A stretch of 8,659 nucleotides of DNA from assembly GCA_903929895.1 (NCBI GenBank), contig CAIYWM010000956.1, forward strand, positions 1 through 8,659, given 5' to 3'. The DNA comes from an uncultured Alphaproteobacteria bacterium (GTDB lineage Bacteria > Pseudomonadota > Alphaproteobacteria > Reyranellales > Reyranellaceae). Both the position numbers and the translations under genes were made by a program. Below are positions 1 to 5,300 of this stretch, piece by piece; within the stretch, counting starts at the first letter, position 1, and each line of letters begins with the position of its first letter. The notes beneath the pieces are model-generated. The model saw nothing but the letters and a program-made list of their open reading frames with translations, had not been told where the DNA came from and made no database searches.

Positions 1-1
1 C

Positions 2-80
2 ACGCCGTCGGAGATCGAGAACGCGATGAAATTCTCGCCCTACATCAAGGAGGCCGTCGTGGTGGCCGACCGGCGCCGCG
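2..80 (+). pseudogene. Hinge-region fragment of a second acyl-CoA ligase
   Basis: Read from base 2, this stretch encodes TPSEIENAMKFSPYIKEAVV followed by VADRR. This is the hinge/C-terminal-domain motif of AMP-forming acyl-CoA ligases. The same motif occurs again at 441-500 inside the neighbouring ligase, and the first 21 bases (2-22) are identical to 441-461. After about base 76 the reading frame no longer encodes ligase sequence; a different frame takes over with the middle part of a ligase. The stretch is therefore the end of one paralog's conserved region joined out of frame to another. The sequence cannot tell whether this is a real deletion between tandem paralogs or an assembly chimera at a contig end. 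Confidence 0.7.
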
Positions 81-827
81 CCGATCTCGCCCGAGCTGAT
101 CCGCTGGTACCTGGCGCTCGGCCTCGACATGTACGAGGTCTACGGCCAGACGGAGAATTGCGGACTGGCGACGGCGATGCCCGCCAATGCGATCAAGCTC
201 GGCACCGTCGGCAAGTCGGTGCCCTATGGCCAGGTCGCGATCTCCCCGGTCGGCGAGATCCTGATCAAGGGCGACATGGTTTTCATGGGCTACCTGAATC
301 AGCCGGAGAAGACGGCCGAGACGGTGGACAAGGATGGCTGGCTGCACACCGGCGATGTCGGCCTGATCGACGAGGAAGGCTACGTCAAGATCACCGACCG
401 GATGAAGGACATCATCATCACCGCGGGCGGCAAGAACATCACGCCGTCGGAGATCGAGAACCAGCTCAAGGCATCGCCCTACATCAGCGACGCCGTGGTG
501 ATCGGCGACAAGCGCGCCTACCTCACCTGCCTCGTCATGATCGAGCGCGAGACGGTCGAGAAGTTCGCCCAGGACATCGACGTGCCCTTCACCAACTACA
601 CCAGCCTGTGCCGCTCCAAGGAGGTCCAGGACCTGATCTGGTCGGAGATCGAGAGGGTGAACGCCAACTTCGCCCGGGTCGAGACGATCAAGCGCTTCTA
701 CCTGATCGAGCAGCAGCTCACGCCCGAGGACGAGGAGCTGACGCCGACGATGAAGCTGAAGCGCTCGTTCGTGAACACGAAGTACAAGGACCAGATCGAC
801 GCCATGTACCGGCCGCAAGCGGCCTGA
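72..827 (+). CDS. AMP-forming long-chain acyl-CoA ligase (FadD/FAA1-type), 5' truncated
   Basis: Family role: adenylates a carboxylic acid with ATP and transfers it to CoA, feeding beta-oxidation or aromatic-acid catabolism; cytoplasmic or membrane-associated. Homology begins at about base 72 with GAAPISPELIRWY, then the adenylate motif YGQTENCG (141 on), GWLHTGDVG with the ribose-binding Asp (354-356), and the hinge block DRMKDIIITAGGKNITPSEI (about 399-458). The end, LTPTMKLKRS, carries the lysines (753-755, 759-761) expected near the catalytic A10 motif. About 250 residues are present of a usual ~600, so the ATP P-loop region and most of the N-terminal domain are missing. An in-frame stop at 27-29 and the frame break near 72-84 show that the 5' part is lost or misjoined; the first ATG in frame is at 129. 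It lies upstream of a Liv-type binding protein, a frequent partner of such ligases. Long-chain specificity is inferred from overall resemblance only. Confidence 0.88.
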   Translation, partial: GAAPISPELIRWYLALGLDMYEVYGQTENCGLATAMPANAIKLGTVGKSVPYGQVAISPVGEILIKGDMVFMGYLNQPEKTAETVDKDGWLHTGDVGLIDEEGYVKITDRMKDIIITAGGKNITPSEIENQLKASPYISDAVVIGDKRAYLTCLVMIERETVEKFAQDIDVPFTNYTSLCRSKEVQDLIWSEIERVNANFARVETIKRFYLIEQQLTPEDEELTPTMKLKRSFVNTKYKDQIDAMYRPQAA

Positions 828-932
828 GCGAGGGCAGCGGTTCCCGAATCAGGTGTCGTGGCGGGCGTTGATGGGTCAATGTTGCTCGCCGGTACTTCTG
901 AAAACCTGTTTCAACTCATGGGAGCTGCTTCG

Positions 933-1364
933 ATGGACACGCGACGAAGCCTGTGCGCGGCGATGCTTGGCGCCGGCCTCGCCGTCGCCGGCGTGGCGCC
1001 GGCGCAGGCGCAGTTTGTCATCCCGTACATTCTCCAGGTGCAGGTGGCGTGCGTGTTCCAGGCGGGCGTGGCAGAGCCGTTCAACGTCCATGTGCAATTC
1101 TCACAGCATAACGTTTCGGGGGTGACTTTCCGGTTCCGAAATGCCGCCGGGCAGGAGCACACGTTCTTTAAGATGTTGGCGCCTTTCGGTTTCACCCTGC
1201 CGGCCGGGACGTACACACTCCTCGTCAAGGCCGGCACCCAACCGCGCCTTGTGGGATATGACGGAATCGTCGTGCTGCCCTACGTCGTCGAGACGGTGAA
1301 CGGACAGAAGGTCTGCAAGAATCCCCTCGACCAGACCACGGGCAAGGGCAGCAGTCGCAACTAG
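933..1364 (+). CDS. Small secreted protein of unknown function
   Basis: A 143-residue protein starting with MDTRRSLCAAMLGAGLAVAG and continuing to APAQAQ, a classical Sec signal peptide likely cut after AQA near residue 26. I chose ATG 933 because GGGAG at 920-924 is well spaced before it and because it places the signal peptide at the N terminus; an in-frame upstream start at 858 would bury it. The mature part is rich in beta-prone, aromatic and hydrophobic residues (VTFRFRN, GFTLPAGTYTLLVKAG) and has two cysteines, one early (VACVFQAG) and one near the end (QKVCKN), which could form a disulfide in the periplasm. It looks like a small beta-sandwich protein, but I recognise no family. Codon use is less GC-rich than in the flanking genes (for example cataacgtttcg, ttctttaag). 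It sits between a ligase and a binding protein, 105 bases after the former; no functional link can be shown. Confidence 0.72.
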   Translation: MDTRRSLCAAMLGAGLAVAGVAPAQAQFVIPYILQVQVACVFQAGVAEPFNVHVQFSQHNVSGVTFRFRNAAGQEHTFFKMLAPFGFTLPAGTYTLLVKAGTQPRLVGYDGIVVLPYVVETVNGQKVCKNPLDQTTGKGSSRN

Positions 1365-1368
1365 ATAG

Positions 1369-1396
1369 GGCTCTGTTCATGGGCTCGCGCAGAGCC
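1369..1396 (+). other. Stem-loop just after the secreted-protein gene
   Basis: GGCTCTG at 1369-1375 pairs with CAGAGCC at 1390-1396 around a 14-base loop, starting four bases after the stop codon at 1362-1364. An alternative shorter stem, GGCTC (1382-1386) with GAGCC (1392-1396), uses the same right arm, so the two forms exclude each other. No T-run follows, so it is not a standard intrinsic terminator; it may protect the 3' end of the mRNA. Confidence 0.4.
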
Positions 1397-1535
1397 GCCC
1401 CGGAGCCTTCTCCAGTCTCGTGACGATAGGCAAAGGCCTTGGCGCCCAGGGTCGGAACTCGAATACGACGCGCGAACGGCCGCCGGGTGGCGCCGAAGCA
1501 CGACCTCAAGAACCGAGGGCAAGCCCTTCCACGAC

Positions 1536-1563
1536 AAGGGCCCGGGCGTCCCCCGGGCCTTTT
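1536..1563 (+). terminator. Intrinsic terminator
   Basis: GGCCCGGG (1539-1546) pairs with CCCGGGCC (1552-1559) around a five-base loop and is followed directly by TTTT (1560-1563); the preceding AAG (1536-1538) can extend the stem into the T-run. It lies about 170 bases after the last upstream stop codon and 150 bases before the next start, so it ends either a long 3' untranslated region, a small RNA, or an attenuated leader. Its left arm overlaps a competing stem formed by 1523-1528 with 1536-1541. Confidence 0.72.
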
Positions 1564-1713
1564 CATTTACACTCCGGAAACCTCCATTTCGCCGTGCATA
1601 ACCGCTGCGAAACTGCTCTACTTGGCGAGAAGTCGCAGCAAGCGACGACGGACCGGGTCGTGTGCGCCACCCGCCGCAAAGTCAGAAGAGCGCAGCAGTG
1701 GAGGAAACGGAAA

Positions 1714-2910
1714 ATGCATCTCAGGGCATTCGCGGTAACGCTTGCCTGCACGACGACGCTGGCGGTGATGCCGGCTCTCGCGCAAACCAAAGTCACCAAC
1801 CAGGGCATCACGCCGACCGAGATCGTGATCGGCACGCATCAGGATCTCTCCGGTCCGATCAAGACCTGGGGCGTCCCCGTCGCCAACGGCATGAAGCTCG
1901 CCGTCGAGGAAATCAACGCGGCGGGCGGCATCAACGGCCGCAAGCTGAAGCTGATCATCGAGGACAGCGCCTACGACCCGAAGAAGGCCGTGCTCGCCAG
2001 CCAGAAGATGATCGAGAAGGACAAGGTGTTCGCCATGATCGGCGGCATGGGCTCCGCGCCCGTGATCGCCGCGCAGGACATCCTGTTCGACGCCGGCGTG
2101 CTCCAGCTCTTCCCGCTGACCGCCGCCGAGTTCACCTACAAGTTCGACCCCGGCAAGCCGCAGGAACGGCTGAAGTTCAGCAACCTGCTGCCCTATGTCG
2201 AGAGCACCCGCGCGGCCGTGAAGTACATGGTCGAGTGGAAGAAGCCCACGAAGCCCTGCCTGATGTACCAGGATGACGAGTACGGCAAGAACGTGCTCGA
2301 CGGCTTCACCCAGCAGCTCGACGCCATGAAGCTGAAGCCCGCGTCGATCACGACCTACAAGCGCGGCGCCTCTGATTTCAGCGCCCAGGTCGCCAAGATG
2401 AAGTCCGACGGCTGCGACCTGGTCGTGCTGGGCACCATCCTGCGCGAGACGATCGGCGCCATCGCCGAGGCCAAGAAGCTCGGCTGGGACGTCACCTTCC
2501 TCGGTGCGACGCCCACCAACATCCCCGACACGATCACGCTCGGCAAGGACGTGGTCGAGGGCTTCTATGCCGCCGGCGCCTTCGAGACTCCCTATGCCGA
2601 TACGGCCAAGGGCAAGGTCAAGGACTGGGTCGAAGCCTACAAGAAGATGTTCGGCACCGACGCCAACACGCAGTCCGTCATCGGCTACAACGCCGTCATG
2701 ACGTTCGCGCACTATGCCAAGCTCGCCGGCAAGGACCTGACCGGCCAGAAGATGCTGGACGCCCTAGAGTCGGGCGATCCGTACCTCGACATTTTCAATT
2801 CGCCGCCCAGCAAGTTCTCCAAGACCAACCATCTCGCGAACACGATCACGCAGGTGCAGCAGGTCAAGAACGGCCGCTGGGTCGTAATCAAGGAAGGCCT
2901 GGCCTTCTAG
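1714..2910 (+). CDS. ABC transporter substrate-binding protein, branched-chain amino acid (HAAT/LivK) type
   Basis: A 398-residue periplasmic binding protein of the Peripla_BP_6 class that delivers an amino acid or small organic acid to an ABC importer. The start ATG 1714 follows a strong GGAGG site (1700-1704) and opens a signal peptide, MHLRAFAVTLACTTTLAVMP, ending ALA before Gln24. The mature part begins with the family pattern IVIGTHQDLSGPIKTWG, then GMKLAVEEINAAGGINGRKL, the segment FAMIGGMGSAPVIAAQDI of lobe 1, the hinge-lobe 2 element LMYQDDEYGKN, and a C-terminal region ending WVVIKEGLAF. Length is normal for the family and no defect is visible. Permease and ATPase genes are not in the window, so it is either an orphan binding protein or separated from its transporter. 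Binding proteins of this group next to FadD-type ligases often handle aromatic or fatty acid-like compounds; the ligand here is unknown. A terminator-bearing leader precedes it and a strong terminator follows. Confidence 0.92.
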   Translation: MHLRAFAVTLACTTTLAVMPALAQTKVTNQGITPTEIVIGTHQDLSGPIKTWGVPVANGMKLAVEEINAAGGINGRKLKLIIEDSAYDPKKAVLASQKMIEKDKVFAMIGGMGSAPVIAAQDILFDAGVLQLFPLTAAEFTYKFDPGKPQERLKFSNLLPYVESTRAAVKYMVEWKKPTKPCLMYQDDEYGKNVLDGFTQQLDAMKLKPASITTYKRGASDFSAQVAKMKSDGCDLVVLGTILRETIGAIAEAKKLGWDVTFLGATPTNIPDTITLGKDVVEGFYAAGAFETPYADTAKGKVKDWVEAYKKMFGTDANTQSVIGYNAVMTFAHYAKLAGKDLTGQKMLDALESGDPYLDIFNSPPSKFSKTNHLANTITQVQQVKNGRWVVIKEGLAF

Positions 2911-2933
2911 TCGTCGGCCGCCGCCACAAACAC

Positions 2934-2964
2934 AAAACCCGGACGGGCGACCGTCCGGGTTTTT
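2934..2964. terminator. Bidirectional intrinsic terminator
   Basis: CCCGGACGG (2938-2946) and CCGTCCGGG (2951-2959) form a perfect nine-pair stem with loop GCGA. It is followed by TTTTT (2960-2964) and preceded by AAAA (2934-2937), so it has a T-run on both strands. It lies 23 bases after the binding protein stop and 24 bases after the end of the convergent lipoprotein operon, and can terminate both. Confidence 0.88.
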
Positions 2965-2988
2965 CTATGGTCAACACCCAACCGGGCG

Positions 2989-3300
2989 TCAGACCGGCGG
3001 CACCGGCACCTTGTTGCGGCGGAGCTCCTGCTGCAGCACCGGAATGGCAGCGCCGGTCTGGCCCTCGTGGCATTGGGCGATCGCCACGCGCGCCGTGATG
3101 TCGGCGTCGGTGTCGTCGTTGTCGCCGGCGCTGTCGCCCATGCCGCTCGCGACATACTCGCCATAGGCCCAGCTGAGCTTGGTGCAGTAGGCGGCGGCCT
3201 GGGCCGCCGTCATGCCGGGCGGCGGGCCGCTCGCCGTCTGGGTGCAGGCCGCCGCCAGCAGCGGCAGGAGGATCAGTCCGGCAAAGCGGGTCATGCGCAT
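2989..3300 (-). CDS. Small lipoprotein, downstream copy of a tandem pair
   Basis: A 103-residue protein with a lipoprotein signal peptide: MRMTRFAGLILLPLLAAA followed by the acylated Cys of the lipobox (LAAAC), so the mature protein starts CTQTASGPPPGMTAAQ. The mature 85 residues contain two further cysteines (AAYCTKL and AIAQCHEG), an acidic Asp-rich middle, and the C-terminal block IPVLQQELRRNKVPVPPV. About 60% of mature residues match the upstream copy in a hand alignment, so the two are recent duplicates. Its start at 3300 lies eight bases after the upstream copy's stop, with no strong Shine-Dalgarno of its own, suggesting translational coupling; ATG at 3294 is an alternative start. Asp after Cys is absent (Cys-Thr), so outer-membrane sorting is plausible. 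I do not recognise a family or function. Confidence 0.75.
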   Translation of the reverse strand: MRMTRFAGLILLPLLAAACTQTASGPPPGMTAAQAAAYCTKLSWAYGEYVASGMGDSAGDNDDTDADITARVAIAQCHEGQTGAAIPVLQQELRRNKVPVPPV

Positions 3301-3308
3301 GGGAGTTC

Positions 3309-3626
3309 TCACGGCGGTGGCACCTCGACCTTGTTGTTGCGCAGCTCCCGCTGCAGCACCGGAATGCCGGCGGCGGTATTGCCGTCCTGGCACTGCGCCA
3401 CCGCGACACGGGCATCGATGTCGGACTGTCCACCGCCTCTGCCGACGCCGCCCATCGACGTGGGGAGGCCGGCGACATATTCGCCGTAGACCGTCGTGAG
3501 CTTCGTGCAATAGGCCGCGCCCTGCGCCGCCGTCATGCCCGGCGGGGGCCCGCCAGCAGTCTGTGTGCAGGCGGCCAGGACGACCGGCGCGACCACACAT
3601 CCGAGAATTCTCGTCCACTTCTCCAT
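3309..3626 (-). CDS. Small lipoprotein, upstream copy of a tandem pair
   Basis: A 105-residue protein, MEKWTRILGCVVAPVVLAA followed by the lipobox Cys, mature start CTQTAGGPPPGMTAAQ. I chose ATG 3626 because GGAGG lies about eight bases upstream; an in-frame GTG at 3638 overlaps that site and would put charged residues ahead of the signal peptide. The mature part shares the blocks GPPPGMTAAQ, AAYCTKL, YGEYVA, ARVA-AQC and IPVLQ-ELR-NKV-VPP with its downstream neighbour; the middle is Gly-rich here instead of Asp-rich. Two mature cysteines are conserved between the copies and may form a disulfide. The pair forms a two-gene operon ending at the bidirectional terminator, diverging from the SDR operon across about 60 bases. 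Function is unknown. Confidence 0.78.
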   Translation of the reverse strand: MEKWTRILGCVVAPVVLAACTQTAGGPPPGMTAAQGAAYCTKLTTVYGEYVAGLPTSMGGVGRGGGQSDIDARVAVAQCQDGNTAAGIPVLQRELRNNKVEVPPP

Positions 3627-3686
3627 GCAATCCTCCACGAGGATACGCTAACGCAGCACACGTTTTGCCGCTATGCTCCCATCGCT
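3627..3686. promoter_or_regulatory. Divergent promoter region between lipoprotein and SDR operons
   Basis: These 60 bases separate two divergent start codons and must hold signals for both operons. The minus-strand Shine-Dalgarno (GGAGG) lies within the first 15 bases. I see no clear consensus -35/-10 pair, and the plus-strand start at 3687 has only a weak ribosome site. The region is too small for two fully independent promoters, so overlapping promoters or co-regulation are likely. Confidence 0.4.
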
Positions 3687-4481
3687 ATGAGCGATGAACT
3701 TTCCGGGAGAGTGGCGGTCGTCACCGGCGGCGGTTCGGGCATCGGCGCCGCCTCGGCCGCCCTGCTCGCCGCAGCGGGTGCCGCCGTGATCGTGGCCGAC
3801 CTGGCCGAGGGCTCCAAAGAGACTCAGGTCGGGCGCTTCGTAACGCACGACGTCGTGTCGGAGGAGTCCTGGCAGTCCCTGCTGGCCGACATCCTCCAGC
3901 GCGAAGGCCGGCTCGACATCATGGTCAACAATGCCGGCATCTCCGGCGGTGCGGGGAATCCCGAGACCACGACCGTCGAGAACTGGCAACATGTCCAGGC
4001 GATCAATTCCGAGGGTGTGTTCCTCGGCTGCAAGTACGCCATCCAGGGCATGAAGCATCTCGGTGCGGGCAAGACGGCCCCCGGAGGCTCGATCGTCAAC
4101 ATCTCCTCGATCGCCGGCCTGGTCGGCGGCGCCGGGCCCACGGCCTATACCGCCAGCAAGGGCGCGGTGCGGCTGCTCAGCAAGAGCGTGGCGCTCTACT
4201 GCGCCGAGCAGAATTACGGCATCCGCTGCAACTCGGTGCATCCGGGCGGCGTCGACACGGCGATCTTCAACCCGCTGTGGCAGGCGGTCGGCCACGAACA
4301 GGGCAAGGCCTTCCTCGGCTCCCGCCATCCGATCGGCCGCATGGCCGAGCCGCGGGACCTGGGTGAGCTCGTCCTGTGGCTGGCCTCGGACCGGTCGTCC
4401 TTCGTCACCGGCGCGGAGTTCACCTCCGACGGCGGGGTCACCGCCGGCCTTATGAGGAGGTCGCTCCTTGCCCCGTCTTGA
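3687..4481 (+). CDS. SDR family NAD(P)-dependent oxidoreductase (first of pair)
   Basis: A 264-residue classical short-chain dehydrogenase that oxidises an alcohol or reduces a ketone. Visible motifs: dinucleotide-binding TGGGSGIG (13-20), Asp38 at the end of the second strand (VIVADL), favouring NAD over NADP, NNAG (81-84), and the catalytic tetrad Asn107, Ser141 (IVNISS), Tyr154 and Lys158 (YTASK). The PG motif is in CNSVHPGGVDT and the usual C-terminal end DGGVTAG is followed by about ten extra residues that run through the next gene's ribosome-binding site. The next gene overlaps by 14 bases, so the two are co-translated. The closest recognisable groups are hydroxysteroid/cyclopentanol-type SDRs, but the substrate cannot be read from the sequence. 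The start has a weak Shine-Dalgarno; no better in-frame start fits the family N terminus. Confidence 0.9.
   Translation: MSDELSGRVAVVTGGGSGIGAASAALLAAAGAAVIVADLAEGSKETQVGRFVTHDVVSEESWQSLLADILQREGRLDIMVNNAGISGGAGNPETTTVENWQHVQAINSEGVFLGCKYAIQGMKHLGAGKTAPGGSIVNISSIAGLVGGAGPTAYTASKGAVRLLSKSVALYCAEQNYGIRCNSVHPGGVDTAIFNPLWQAVGHEQGKAFLGSRHPIGRMAEPRDLGELVLWLASDRSSFVTGAEFTSDGGVTAGLMRRSLLAPS
4454..4460 (+). promoter_or_regulatory. Strong ribosome binding site deciding a TTG start
   Basis: GAGGAGG lies seven bases before TTG at 4468, inside the coding end of the first SDR gene. Nothing else nearby gives the second SDR its expected N terminus (PRLENKVVLISGG), so this site fixes TTG as the start codon. 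Confidence 0.75.
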
Positions 4482-5226
4482 GAACAAGGTCGTCCTGATA
4501 AGCGGCGGTGCCTCGGGCATCGGTGCCGCGACCGCCCGCATGGTCGTGCGCGAGGGCGGCAAGGCCGTCCTGGCCGACCGCGACGAGGCCAAGGGCCGCG
4601 CGCTGGCGGCCGAGCTGGGCGACGCCGCGCATTTCGTGCCGCTCGATGTGGTGCAGGAAGAGAGCTGGCAGGCGGCCGTTGCGGCCACCGTCGAAAAGTT
4701 CGGCGCGCTGCACGGGCTGCTGAACGCGGCCGGCGTCGGCGTGCGCAACTCGATCGAGGATTGCACCCTGGCGGAATACCGCCGCGTCAACGACATCAAC
4801 TCGCTGGGCACGTTCCTCGGCTGCAAGCACGCGATCCCGGCGATGAAGGCGTCGGGCGGCGGCTCGATCGTCAACATCTCCTCGGTGCTGGGCCTGCGCG
4901 GCGCGTCCTACGCCATGGCCTACTGCGCGTCCAAGGGCGCGGTGCGTACGCTCACCAAGAACGTGGCGCTGCACTGTGCCCAGCTGAAGTACAACATCCG
5001 CTGCAACTCCGTGCACCCGGGCTACATCGATACGCCGATGATCGCGCCGCGGCTCGACTCCAACGTCGGCAACATGACCGGCCGCCAGGCGCTGGAAGAA
5101 CTCCACCCGCTCGGCCGCCTCGGCCAGGCCGACGAGGTCGCCCACATGATCCTGTTCCTGCTGTCGGACGAGTCGACCTTCTCGACCGGCTCGGAATTCG
5201 TGTGCGACGGTGGCCTGACAGCTTAG
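4468..5226 (+). CDS. SDR family NAD(P)-dependent oxidoreductase (second of pair, TTG start)
   Basis: A 252-residue classical short-chain dehydrogenase. Motifs: SGGASGIG (12-19) for the cofactor, Asp37 (AVLAD) favouring NAD, NAAG (86-89, Ala in place of the second Asn of NNAG), catalytic Asn111, Ser139, Tyr152 and Lys156 (YCASK), CNSVHPGYIDT, and the normal end DGGLTA. The start is TTG, supported by GAGGAGG at 4454-4460, and overlaps the first SDR by 14 bases. It is clearly a paralog of that gene: both share FLGCK-AI--MK, GSIVNISS, KGAVR-L-K-VAL-CA and Y-IRCNSVHPG, and a 24-base stretch (4086-4109 and 4861-4884) is identical. The two may form a heteromeric enzyme, act on successive alcohols, or act on opposite stereoisomers of one substrate; which is unknown. 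It ends in a hairpin cluster facing the convergent hydrolase gene. Confidence 0.9.
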   Translation: MPRLENKVVLISGGASGIGAATARMVVREGGKAVLADRDEAKGRALAAELGDAAHFVPLDVVQEESWQAAVAATVEKFGALHGLLNAAGVGVRNSIEDCTLAEYRRVNDINSLGTFLGCKHAIPAMKASGGGSIVNISSVLGLRGASYAMAYCASKGAVRTLTKNVALHCAQLKYNIRCNSVHPGYIDTPMIAPRLDSNVGNMTGRQALEELHPLGRLGQADEVAHMILFLLSDESTFSTGSEFVCDGGLTA

Positions 5227-5285
5227 CGCGTTCAGACGCGCTGGCGGGCGGCAGCGCCTTCAGAGGCGCGGGAGCCCGCGCCTCT
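5225..5285. terminator. Hairpin cluster between convergent genes, likely bidirectional terminator
   Basis: Three stems are packed behind the SDR stop codon. AGCGCGT (5225-5231) pairs with ACGCGCT (5236-5242) around loop TCAG. GCGCCT (5254-5259) pairs with AGGCGC (5264-5269), again around TCAG. AGAGGCGCGG (5262-5271) pairs with CCGCGCCTCT (5276-5285) around GAGC. The second and third share bases and exclude each other. There is no T-run, so termination, if it occurs here, is not by the classic mechanism; the elements may instead be a palindromic repeat unit. Confidence 0.5.
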
Positions 5286-5300
5286 CTATGAAGGCATGAA

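Larger units (their letters stand above)
1365..1713. other. 349-base gene-free region before the binding protein gene
   Basis: No convincing coding sequence is present; open frames here lack start/SD context and recognisable protein. It holds the stem-loop at 1369-1396, a possible antiterminator stem (GCCCTT 1523-1528 with AAGGGC 1536-1541), the intrinsic terminator at 1536-1563, and after it a somewhat more AT-rich stretch (1560-1620) that would suit a promoter for the next gene, though I see no well-spaced -35/-10 pair. A small hairpin, GTCGC 1632-1636 with GCGAC 1642-1646, lies in the presumed 5' untranslated region. The Shine-Dalgarno site GGAGG of the next gene is at 1700-1704. Confidence 0.5.

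Noticed and set aside
858..932. Longer N terminus for the secreted protein (start at 858)
   Set aside because: It would place 25 residues before a clear signal peptide; ATG 933 has a well-spaced GGGAG site.
1430..1500. Possible tRNA suggested by a ctcgaata segment before a strong terminator
   Set aside because: No seven-pair acceptor stem, anticodon stem or proper T-arm could be folded around it.
1618..2712. Long open frame antisense to the binding protein gene
   Set aside because: It is the out-of-frame complement of a well-supported gene in GC-rich DNA, has no start signal, and reads as low-complexity Leu/Gly/Arg/Asp-rich protein.
3627..3638. GTG start at 3638 for the upstream lipoprotein
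   Set aside because: The GTG lies inside the Shine-Dalgarno of the better ATG at 3626 and adds acidic residues before the lipoprotein signal.
3648..4877. 409-residue open frame antisense to both SDR genes
   Set aside because: It spans two genes with intact SDR motifs on the other strand and contains no recognisable protein pattern; a composition artefact.
4086..4884. 24-base direct repeat (4086-4109, 4861-4884) as a mobile or recombination element
   Set aside because: It encodes the same conserved GSIVNISS active-site strand in both SDR paralogs, so coding conservation explains it.
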